From Emiliania huxleyi CCMP1516 (taxonomy: Eukaryota > Haptophyta > Isochrysidales > Noelaerhabdaceae): a stretch of 64,000 nt of DNA. The position numbers were made by a program, and so were the translations under genes. The notes under the pieces are model-generated. The model searched no databases, was not told the DNA's origin, and saw only the letters and a list, made by a program, of their open reading frames with translations. Positions 51,401-63,400 of the stretch are shown piece by piece (position 1 is the stretch's first letter; the number at the start of each line of letters is the position of its first letter). Location of the stretch: assembly GCF_000372725.1 (NCBI RefSeq), contig NW_005200712.1, positions 90,236 to 154,235 of the forward strand. Direction: 5' to 3'.

Positions 51401-54400
51401 CGTTCGGGTCGGTGCAGTACGTCGCGTTGGGCAAGGCCGAGGCGTGGCATGTTGAGCCATCAGCCACAAAAGTGCCTGGCACTGGAGTGCCCGTGCAGTC
51501 CGGCGTGTAGTAGTGCGTCTCCACGTTGGACGGCGGGTCGGTGCTCATGTCACAGTGAAGGCCTGACACGGAGCGACCGTTGCCAATGTGCCAGCATTCA
51601 TCATGCGGGATCGAGGGTGTGGTCCAGATGGTCACCTTCTCCGCTGGTGAGGTCGCGTGGGGGTTGCTGTGCGGGCGGATCGCCCCGCTCGAGCAGTCAG
51701 AAGAGGAGAAGAACTGAGCGTATCTATTGATGTTGAGCGATGTCTGCAACGGCGGAGGCGCGGGCGGCACAGGAAGCGGCGGCACTGACGGCGGGAGGGT
51801 GGTGAGGGTGAAGGTCTCGCTGCCGGAGGATCCGGTTTCGAGCGTGAACGAATAGCCCGCACCCTCCCACTGGTTGCCGTTCCAGCCGTCGCCGTACGAG
51901 TCGTACATGTCGAGCGTGCACTCGCCGGGCGGCGCGGACAGGGTGCCGGAGTAGGGGGCCCCTAAACTGCCGATCAACGCGCCGCTGCACGTCAGGGTCC
52001 ATAAGACCTCGGACTGCCAGCTGCCGCCACCCACAGTAACCTGGAAGTCGATTGATGGAGCGGACGGCGGAGAGGGCGGCGGTAGCGAATTTACACATTC
52101 GCAGATCGCGTCGCTAGAGTCAAGGCTCTGGTCGCAGGTCATTTCGTACTCGACAGTGCAAGTATCGTAACTATCCTCCCACGCGCCAGTGCACACGCGC
52201 CCGATCGACAGGCAGTAGAAGCTGCACGAGCCATACTTGGAGTCGAACTGGTCGACGAGTACCTTGCACTCGCCACAAACGAGGTCATGGTCCAGATCCG
52301 GCCACGAAGCCTCGTTGCAGGTTGATGCGGGGAGCAGAGGTGGTGGAGGCAGAGAGGGTGGCAGCGATTCGTAATCGCACTCGGAGGCCGTCGGCACGAC
52401 ATTGCCGGACCCGTCGAGGAATTTGATGGCATCGATGTAGGTCTTGCCCCAGCCGCTGTTGGTCTTGTCCCACACGTAAATGACCGCGGTCGTGCCCTGG
52501 TAGCTGCTGGCCACGTTGCAGTAGTTGTAGAACAGGATGTCCGTGTTGGTTCCGTCAATCGTCCTGCAGATGACCGTGCCGCTCTCCGTGCGCAGCTCGA
52601 GGCCGCCGTCGTCGGCGCCACCGGCGCGCTTGAAGCGCAGTTGGGTGGCGGTCGACGGGACCAGCACCGGCTGGCTTGTGGCCTCACCCATGGAGCTGTC
52701 GCTCCCGACCTCGAAAAAGTGCGAGCCGTCCTTGTTGCCGGCGCCGGCACCGTTTCGGCCGTTGTGCGAGTAGACGGTGGCTTCGCCCTCGCAAGTCCAG
52801 CCGCGCGGGCACGACCAGCCGCCGGCAGGCATGGTGTTGCCGGACGGGTAGCTCGACTCGTCCGGCAGCTCGAAATCGAGCGACACGCAGTAGGGAGGCG
52901 AGGGCGGCGGCGATGGAGGGCGTGGTGCCGTCGGTGGAGGCGGCGGGAGCGGGCATCCTGCCGTCAGCACAGGAAGAGTGCTCGCGGGTAGCTCGCGATG
53001 GTCTCGGAGCGCCGCAAGCTCAGCGACACTGAGCGCGGCATTGAACACGAAGAAGTCCTTCATCATGCCCGTGAATCGGCCCGCGTTGAGCTCGGTGCCC
53101 CATTGAGAGCGACCGATATAGAGCTGACGCGCCACGGCCGGCACAAACGGCATGGTCCCATTCGCGACCACGACATTGTCCCAGTACATGGTCGCTGTGC
53201 CGCTCGCCTCGTGAACGATGGCCACGTGCACCCACGCGTCGTGAGCAAAGCTCATGCTGTTGTGTGGAACGTTGATCGCGCCGCCAAACGTCGTGCCGCT
53301 AAATGTAAGGTACCTCATCGGGAAGCAGCAGCTCAAGTTGGGGTCCCAGAAAGGGTCGCCATCAAAGGCTAAGAGGATGTTGTCTTGATTAGGGCCGTTG
53401 CCAAAGTCGAAGATGCGCTCCCACGGCTGCGCGGGCGGCTGTGCTGCAGTGCAGCACTGATAGACCGCAGATTGGCCATAGGTGCTGACGCATGAAGGCC
53501 ATCCTGAAGTGCCAACAGGGTCAGGGGTGACAGTGTAGCCAGGTAGCGTGCACGAACGAGGCTCGCTGCCGGGGGCGCAGCAGTCGTTGCCGCCGTCGCC
53601 GCAAATGTCCGAGCGGCAAACGGCCGGAGATGCGGGCTGTAGCACAGTCGAGCGCTTGATCCAGACTGCAAACGTGAGTCCGGGCCCTGCGCCAAGGTAC
53701 TCTGAAGCAACGCCATCGACGTCGGTCGCATCCGTGCCGTCAAACGTCAGAACTGCGCACTCGCCGCCCGGCACGAGGGGTGGCCATGGCGGGCGGCTCG
53801 GCGGTGGTGGCGGGGAAGGTGAAGGGGAAGGTGGTGGCGTGGGCGGAGGCGGTGAAGGCGGCGGTAGCATTGGGGGTGGCGGCGATGGAGGGCGTGGTGC
53901 CGTCGGTGGAGGCGGCGGGAGCGGGCATCCTGCCGTCAGCACAGGAAGAGTGCTCGCGGGTAGCTCGCGATGGTCTCGGAGCGCCGCAAGCTCAGCGACA
54001 CTGAGCGCGGCATTGAACACGAAGAAGTCCTTCATCATGCCCGTGAATCGGCCCGCGTTGAGCTCGGTGCCCCATTGAGAGCGACCGATATAGAGCTGAC
54101 GCGCCACGGCCGGCACAAACGGCATGGTCCCATTCGCGACCACGACATTGTCCCAGTACATGGTCGCTGTGCCGCTCGCCTCGTGAACGATGGCCACGTG
54201 CACCCACGCGTCGTGAGCAAAGCTCATGCTGTTGTGTGGAACGTTGATCGCGCCGCCAAACGTCGTGCCGTTAAATGTAAGGTACCTCATCGGGAAGCAG
54301 CAGCTCAAGTTGGGGTCCCAGAAAGGGTCGCCATCAAAGGCTAAGAGGATGTTGTCTTGATTAGGGCCGTTGCCAAAGTCGAAGATGCGCTCCCACGGCT

Positions 54401-57400
54401 GCGCGGGCGGCTGTGCTGCAGTGCAGCACTGATAGACCGCAGATTGGCCATAGGTGCTGACGCATGAAGGCCATCCTGAAGTGCCAACAGGGTCAGGGGT
54501 GACAGTGTAGCCAGGTAGCGTGCACGAACGAGGCTCGCTGCCGGGGGCGCAGCAGTCGTTGCCGCCGTCGCCGCAAATGTCCGAGCGGCAAACGGCCGGA
54601 GATGCGGGCTGTAGCACAGTCGAGCGCTTGATCCAGACTGCAAACGTGAGTCCGGGCCCTGCGCCAAGGTACTCTGAAGCAACGCCATCGACGTCGGTCG
54701 CATCCGTGCCGTCAAACGTCAGAACTGCGCACTCGCCGCCCGGCACGAGGGGTGGCCATGGCGGGCGGCTCGGCGGTGGTGGCGGGGAAGGTGAAGGGGA
54801 AGGTGGTGGCGTGGGCGGAGGCGGTGAAGGCGGCGGTAGCATTGGGGGTGGCGGCGATGGAGGGCGTGGTGCCGTCGGTGGAGGCGGCGGGAGCGGGCAT
54901 CCTGCCGTCAGCACAGGAAGAGTGCTCGCGGGTAGCTCGCGATGGTCTCGGAGCGCCGCAAGCTCAGCGACACTGAGCGCGGCATTGAACACGAAGAAGT
55001 CCTTCATCATGCCCGTGAATCGGCCCGCGTTGAGCTCGGTGCCCCATTGAGAGCGACCGATATAGAGCTGACGCGCCACGGCCGGCACAAACGGCATGGT
55101 CCCATTCGCGACCACGACATTGTCCCAGTACATGGTCGCTGTGCCGCTCGCCTCGTGAACGATGGCCACGTGCACCCACGCGTCGTGAGCAAAGCTCATG
55201 CTGTTGTGTGGAACGTTGATCGCGCCGCCAAACGTCGTGCCGTTAAATGTAAGGTACCTCATCGGGAAGCAGCAGCTCAAGTTGGGGTCCCAGAAAGGGT
55301 CGCCATCAAAGGCTAAGAGGATGTTGTCTTGATTAGGGCCGTTGCCAAAGTCGAAAATGCGCTCCCACGGCTGCGCGGGCGGCTGTGCTGCAGTGCAGCA
55401 CTGATAGACCGCAGATTGGCCATAGGTGCTGACGCATGAAGGCCATCCTGAAGTGCCAACAGGGTCAGGGGTGACAGTGTAGCCAGGTAGCGTGCACGAA
55501 CGAGGCTCGCTGCCGGGGGCGCAGCAGTCGTTGCCGCCGTCGCCGCAAATGTCCGAGCGGCAAACGGCCGGAGATGCGGGCTGTAGCACAGTCGAGCGCT
55601 TGATCCAGACTGCAAACGTGAGTCCGGGCCCTGCGCCAAGGTACTCTGAAGCAACGCCATCGACGTCGGTCGCATCCGTGCCGTCAAACGTCAGAACTGC
55701 GCACTCGCCGCCCGGCACGAGGGGTGGCCATGGCGGGCGGCTCGGCGGTGGTGGCGGGGAAGGTGAAGGGGAAGGTGGTGGCGTGGGCGGAGGCGGCGAC
55801 GGCGAGGCGGAGGGAGGCGGCGGCGACGGCGAGGCGGAGGGAGGCGGCGGCGACGGCGAGGCGGAGGGAGGCGCCGCCGGCGGCTTGGGACCGGCGCGCG
55901 CGTACACGCGGGTGATCATGCTCGAGCACGACTTGAACGACGAGCCGTAGTACAGGGTGCTGCAGCCGCTGTCGTCCGAGTTGCAGTTCGACTGGCCGTA
56001 GACGCCCGTGCCCGAGCAGACGCCGGTGGAGCCGAAGACCGTGTTCTGCTGGTCGCCGTCGATGATCACGCCGCTGCCGCCCATCCACGCGAAGTCGTCC
56101 GAGGCCAGATGCGAGCCGGAGGCGCCGACGGAGCCGGTCCAGTACACGGTGGTCGAGGTGCCGACCCACGTGCCGCTCACGGTGACGGGGCTGCTGAGGA
56201 GCGAGCCCGCGGCGGACCAGGTGACGGGGATGCCGCCCGAGTTGGCCGCGGCGAGGGTGGCGCCGATCGTGCGGTCCGTGTCGAACTTGTACTCGAGCGT
56301 CAGGTCGGGGCCAGTGCTGCCGTCGCAGTAGAACTCCTGCTCCCACGTGTCGGTCGTGTCGGTGACGCAGTCGGTGCAGACCAGCGGCGAGGTCGACGTC
56401 GCGAAGTTGGACGGCTCCGGGCCGTACGGCAGGCTCTCGGCGCACTTGGAGCCGCTGGTGACGGCGAACTGGACCAGCACCTTGGGCGGCGGCGGCGCCG
56501 GCGGCGGCAGCGACGGCGGCGACGGAGAGGACGGGGGGAGGGGGGCGAGGATGAACGTCTCGCTGCCGTAGGATCCGGAGCCGAGCGTGAACGTATAGCC
56601 CGCACCCTCCCACAGGTTGCCGCTCCAGCCGTCGCCCATGAAGTCGTACATGTTGAGCGTGCACTCGCCGAGCGGCGCGGACAGGGTGCCGGAGTAGGGG
56701 GCCCCTCCACTGCCAATCAACGCGCCGCTGCACGTCAGGGTCCAATACACCTCGGACGGGTAGCTGCCGCCACCCACAGTGACCTGGAAGTCGATTGGCG
56801 GCGGCGTTGGCGGGGGCGGCGACGGCGACGGCGGAGAGGACGGAGGGAAGGGGGCGAGGATGAACGTCTCGCTGCCAAAGGCTCCGGAGCCGAGCGTGAA
56901 CGTATAGCCCGCACCCTCCCACAAGTTGCCGCTCCAGCCGTCGCCCCACGAGTCGTACATGTCGAGCGTGCACTCGCCGGGCGGCGCGGACAGGGTGCCA
57001 GAATAGGGAGCCCCTCCACTGCCGATCAACGCGCCGCTGCACGTCAGGAACCACGACACCTCGTGCTGGTAGTTGCCGCCACCCACAGTGACCTGGAAGT
57101 CGATTGATGGCGGCGTTGGCGGGGGCGGCGGCGACGGGGGCGGTGATGGCGGTGATGGCGGTGAAGGCGGAGGCGTAAACTGCGAGAAGGAGACGTCGTC
57201 CAGCGCCGTGTCCGACCTGAAGCCCGACCCCGTCCGGCCGTTGAAGCGCACCTTCGTCGTCGAGGCGGGTAGGATCACTACCGCTTCGAGCCAGCTATTG
57301 CCCTGGTTGCCATTCCTGCTCCAGAGCGTCGACCAGCCCGTCTCGTTGTTGTAGGTCTCGACGGAGAGAGTGCCCATGTCCGAGCTGTAGGAGTAGGAGT

Positions 57401-60400
57401 CGTACATGTGGTAGAAGAAGGAGAGGGTGCCGGCCTGCTGGAGCGAGAAAAGCGGGCTCTCGAGCTGGTGCAGCTTATCGTTGCCGCCATAAGACGCCTC
57501 GGTGTAGAGGTAGTAGCCCGAGCCGGTGGTGTGGTCGCCGCTCGGGCCTGTGCTAGACGATGGAGTGCCGCCGCTCCTGCGGGTCCAAGAGAACCCGTCC
57601 GGCGCGGTGTCGATCCAGGCGCAAGTGTCGACCTCGAAATCGCAGCTTATCATGTCGGGTAGAAGAGGCGGCGGAGAGGGCGGCAGCGGCGGAGGTAGAG
57701 GCGGCGGCGGCGGCGACGACGGCAGCGGCGGAGGTAGAGGCGGCGGCGGCGGTGATGGAGGGCGTGGCGGCGGTGAGGGTGGCGGGAAGGCGCCGAGCAC
57801 GTTGCCGCTCAGATGGGACGCTGCCGCGTACATCTCGTCGGTCGCCAGCCCGCGCGGCCACACGATGAGCTCCGCGATGGCAAAGTCGGAGTTTTCGGTG
57901 GCTGCAAATATTCCGCCGTTGACCCAGAGCGAGGTGCCGCCTGAGCCGCCTTCTGATGTGCCCACGTCCACGCCGTTCGCGAGCTTTAGCTGCGATCCCG
58001 CGTTCGTGCCACACATGACGAGCCAGTCCGTGTCGGGGAAGCCGATCAGCCCCTCCGTGGACGTGTAGAACGCGCCGTAGAACGCCACGCCAGGCCGTCC
58101 CCAATGTCCGTGCAGCCAGTTGAAGTCGCCGCCATCGAAGATCCGCCCTTGTTTGCCTCCGGTGAACCTCGTCACCGAGCAGATGGTGAACTCGCTCTCG
58201 ATGATGCGGCCGGGTCCGAACCGGACCACCGAAGACGTGCCGCCTTTCAGCGCAGTCACGAACCCTGGCGACCCGTTGCCGCTCTCGCGAACCCGTGAGA
58301 ATCCGTCGCCCGAGGGCGGAATCCCACCAACGTTCCAGATCCGAACACCCTTCATCGATCCGGTGAAGTACTCGTTGTGATCCGGTGAAGTCCTGCCGAC
58401 GCAAAAGTTGACGTTGGACGCCGCGGCGCCGCCCGTCTCCGTGTCGGTCGTGGTCGCGACGGTGACGCCATCAATGGAGAGCTTCCGCGTCGTGCCGTCA
58501 AACTCGACGGAGACGTGGTGCCAGCTGCCGTCGAGGAGAGTACTGCTGGCGCTCGACCGCAGGTCGTCGCCCCACCAGTAGTTATTGATGCGCTGGCACC
58601 CATCATCGAGGCGGAAAGCATTGACAGAGTTGTCGGAGCCGTAATTGCCCCAGCCGACGATCCCGCCATTGTTGGAGCAGGCGGCGCTGGCCGGCTTGAT
58701 GTACGCCTCGATGGCATACGGTTCAGTGCCCGTGGGCAGCGCGGCAGACGATCCCTCGCTCGCGTAGTAGCAGGTGCTGCCGTCGAGCGTGAACTCCTCC
58801 AAAGCCTCAAAGACCGGTTGCAGCGTCGACAGCGTCGCCGCGTTGCCGCTGCCGCTCGCGTCCGGCCAGGTGCCCTCGGTGAGGTCAAACTCGCCCATTC
58901 GGTACCACGCGTTCGCACCAGCCGGCAGCGCAAATGGGCGAAGCGGCGGCGGCGGCGGCGACGAGGGGGGTGCTGGAGGGAAGCCCCACGCGTTCAACTG
59001 CAGGTTCCTGATTGAGTGCTCGTTGTTGGCTCCGCCAGTCCGTGCACCCACGACGATGCACCAGTCGTGCATGACCGGTGCGGTCGACACGCTGTTCTCA
59101 TGGATCAACGTCCCGTCGATCGAGCCGCTCAGACGAGCGCCATCGTATGTAAGGGCTAGGCTGTGCCACGCCCCGGCATACGACTGATCGTTCCACGCGA
59201 CCTCGTCAATCGTCCCGCCGTGCGCGAGTCGGGACTTTCCCTGGTACTCGCTCAGGCCCCACGCAAGACCGCCCGTGTCGCCTATGAAGGACAGCGCCTC
59301 CCACGAATGGCTCCATTCTGCGCACGAGGGCGCGCTGGTGGGGCACGGCCAATACACGATGCCCACCCCGTCAGCTCCGGAATGGCTTGTGAAAAAGTAC
59401 TCCAACGTCAGGCTGAATCCCGCGTACCACGCAGATGGTAGTTGCACGAAGCCGTTCTTTCCGTTGGACGCGGGCGTCAGCTGCAGGTACTCTTGGGTGT
59501 ACGTGGCATCGTTGCATACGGCAGCGCCGCTGCAATCTATCGAGTCGTCGAACGGGCAGGACCACGCAAGGGGAGCAGAAGGCGGCAGGGAGGGCGGGGA
59601 GGGCGGAGAGGGCGGCGACGGCAGAGAGGGCGGCGATGGCGGCGGCGACTCGCACATGCCGCAGCTCGCCGGGCAGAGCAGCGAGACGAGCGTGCCCACC
59701 GGAGCAGCGGCGGGGTTGACGGTGTTCAGGTCCGTGTCGCAGCCAAGGGTCACGCCGGTAGCGCAGCCGCCGAAGGCGGTGAGGACGCCGTCCGGATCAT
59801 CCTGGCAGAGAGAGTTGCACTCGGGGACGCTGAAGTCGCCCTTAAAGGCGCCCTCGGTCGGCATCCAGCTGCCCAAGCGGCAGTCCCAGTCTATCGGCTT
59901 GTCGGTCTGTATCGTCTTGTCGTCGCCAGCGGTGTTGCCGGTGAAGGAGGCGTCGCTGATCGAGGAGGGCGTGTTTGAAAGGTACAGCACCGAGCCTGAC
60001 CCGTCCGCTCTGTTGTCGATGAAGTCGACACCCGCGAAGGAAAGGGAATCGCTGTAATACGCGTAGACGACGCCGCCGGCCTGCGGTTGCGAGGAGAGAG
60101 CGGGGTGAGGCAAGCCGTGGCCCTCTCCATCTCCCGCCCCGCTGCCGTGCGGCGCTGCTGGAGGCCGGCTAGCTCTACGCGGCGCACATAGACAGCAGAG
60201 CAATCTCTGACCTCCGAGTCGATGATCTCGACGTCGCCTGCGCCGAAAGCGTCCACAACGCCGCCGTAGCCCGCCCTCCCGTTGACGAGGGTCAGCCCCC
60301 GCAGGGTGAGGCTGCAGCCGCCCGACAGGTAAAAGAGCCCGGTCTGTTCCTGGCCGTCGAGCGTCGCGCCCTCGCCGCTGCTCGCGACGGTCACCTTGAT

Positions 60401-63400
60401 GTCGGAGGAGCAGCTGATCTGGCTGCCCAGCTTGAAGTCTGCCCTGGGCGGCAGGTAGATTGCGACGTCGGCTTGCGAAGCAGCAGCCTCCGTGATCAGG
60501 GAGCGGAGCTTAGCCTCGCTCGCCGCGGCGACATCGAAGCCGGGGAAGACCGGCGGCAGAGGCGGCAGCGACGGAAAGGGCGGAGAGGACGGAGGGAGGA
60601 GGGCGAGGATGAACGTCTCGCTGCCGTAGGATCCGGAGTCGAGCGTGAACGTATAGCCCGCACCCTCCCACTCGTCGCCGTTCCAGCCGTCGCCGTACGA
60701 GTCGTACATGTTGAGCGTGCACTCGCCGGGCGGCGCGGACAGGGTGCCGGAGTAGGGGGCCCCTCCACTGCCGATCAACGCGCCGCTACACGTCAGGTCC
60801 CACGACACCTCGTTCTGCCAGCTGCCGCCGCCCACAGTGACCTGGAAGTCGATTGATGACGACGGTTCGGGTGATGGCGACGGCTCGGGTGATGGCGACG
60901 GCTCGGGAGACGGCGACGGATCGATGTAGGAGTGGTCGAGCCGGCGTCGTGCGGCGTCGCCCAGATGGTGGAGGAACGGCAAGGGCCGGTGTATGTTGAG
61001 AGCGTAGTACCATGCGCGCTCCATGTAATGCCCTTCGAGTGGATTCTTCGCATGCGCCATCTCTTTGCGCAGCTTCTCGTAGTACGCAACAGGCTGGCAC
61101 AGAATGTGCCTCTTGTGCACGACGAGCAGCCCCGAGGGATACAGATACAAAGTGCCCGACAATCTCCAGTTGTGCATATTGAACCACTCACCGAACGTGT
61201 GCGGCGTCGTGGCGAGCGCAGGCAACGAGTTGTTGAGCCGATCCTTTGTCAAGTTGAATGCCATGCTCCAATCGCCCCCCGCCACCCATGGTGTCTTGTT
61301 CTCATGTGGGATCGAATATCCATCGCGCTGGGCTTCGCCGAGCATCTCCTCAAACATTTGCGGCCCATAGCTGGCACGCACCCAATCGTGGTCGCCGCCG
61401 GGCTCAGCATGGCCCTGTGCGAAGCCGATGAAGGTAGGCAAATTGTCGTAGTGCTCGACAATGAAGCGCAGGAAGGTCTCGAACTCACGACCTGCGTTCT
61501 CTACGGCGTGGTAGTCGTCATAACGGTGCGACATGCTCATCGGTGGGCCCTTGTTGTAAACGGTGCGCAGACCGCGGTATAGCTCTGTCCAGCCGAGGTC
61601 CTCCGAGTGGCGTGAGACGACTAGGCGAAAGTAGGAACGCGAGACGCCGAGGATATTGGGTGTCCGACGCACATAGGTGCCCAGAAAGCTGTTGGAACAG
61701 TCCTTTGCAGGTTCGCACCGGACGCAGCCCCTGACTTGGCGTTTGCAGGCTGACCAGTCGGGCAGGTTCATCGGTGCCCGGCACATAAGGCGCCCGCACG
61801 GCTTTGTCAACGAGTTGTGCAGGTTCAGCAGGTTGTTGGTCGAGAGTTTGATGATCTTGCTGGATGTGAGCTCATCGTGCGACGGGTGCTCACCTTCCGG
61901 CAATTCGAGAACCTCGTTGACGATGCTCATGTTCCACCCATACCGAAACTGCAAATGGTAACCAACCTGGGTCGCGGACTCGAGGTGCGCCTTGTCCACC
62001 ATCTGACGAAACTCTCCGTCCTCGCGGTAGAGGTAACCAAAGGCGGCGTACACAACGAGGTAGTCGGCCCAGTACGAACGAGTTCCACCGATGACGTGCT
62101 TGATGCGCTGGTAGGGAATCATTGCGCCCGCGGCACGGTAGATGTGTGAATTGCGCGAAATGCCCTTCGTCCTGCCCAAGTTTTCTGCGACTGTCGTCTT
62201 CAGCTGCGCAAGCCATCGACGGATGATCGAATGGTCGCGTGGCGCTGCCAGGAACCACGACTCTACAAAGTCACGCCGGTCAGGCCGCGTGCAATAGGCG
62301 GGCGTATACACGGCTTGGAAGCCACCCGTGATGGTCTGCGAGAGCGGCTGTAGCATCACCACAGTCGAGTCCAGCCACACGCCACCATACTTTTGGAGCG
62401 CTGCGAGTCGGATAAGGTCGGAGCGAAGCGCCACCTCGCTGACCCACGCGAAGTCGTCGTCGGGCAAATAGCAGCCAACATTCGCCCCGTGAAGAAGGAT
62501 GACCAAGAAGTCGGGCGACAGCAAACGCCACGAGTCGATGATGTTAGCGACGCTTTCTGGCAACTCGCTTGAATGCCAGAACGTCCAGATCACCTTTGTT
62601 GGCATCCTTGATTCTCTCGTAACGCTTGCCTCCTGCAGACGCGGCGGAAGCGCGCTGCAGTCGAAATCGCAGCTCATCATGTCGGGTAGAAGAGGCGGCG
62701 GAGAGGGTGAGGGGGGCGGCAGGAAGGGTGGCGAGGGCGGAGAGGGCGGCGGCGGCGGAGACGGAGGCGGCGGCGGCAGCGACGGCGGCGGCGGAGAGGA
62801 TGGTGGCGGCGGCGGAGGGAGTTGTGGCGGCGGCGGAGAGTTAGGTGGAAGCGGCGGCGGCGGTGACAGAGGCGGCGGAGAGGGAGGCGGCGGCGGCGGC
62901 GCGACGCAGTCGGCGAACCCGGCATGTGCTCCGGAGGCCGCCGCCTCTTGCCGGCTCCGCACTGTCGTGCCGCTCGCCATCGACACCGCCGCCGCGTGAT
63001 AGCCTGCGTTCATGCACCAGCAGCCGTCCCACTGGCGCAGGTGGAACTCTGGGCAGCCACGCGCGTCGCACCACGCAGCACAACCTTGGGCAGCCGTCAT
63101 GATCTGCGACACCTGCTGGCCTTCCGACAGCGCCGACCACCATGCCGACGCGCACCACGGAGCCACGGAGCCGTCGGCCATCAGGCAGCCCTGCACGCGA
63201 AACGCGCTCGTCTTGAGGATCGAGCCGCCGCCAGCGGCGCAGTTGAAGCCGCCTGGACCCTCGCGATCCACCACCGCGGCGTCCGCCCAGCAGGTGGCGG
63301 GTGGCGGCGGCGAGGGCGAGGTGGAGGGCGGTGGCGGGGCTGGTGGCGGCGGCGAGGGCGAGGTGGACGGCGGCGGCGGTGACGGCGGCGGCGGTGAGGG

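Noticed and set aside
53548-55950. Repeated plus-strand ORFs of 176 and 124 codons over the LamG repeats
   Set aside because: They recur every 972 bp, are antisense to the well-supported LamG modules, and have Gly/Glu/Arg shadow composition.
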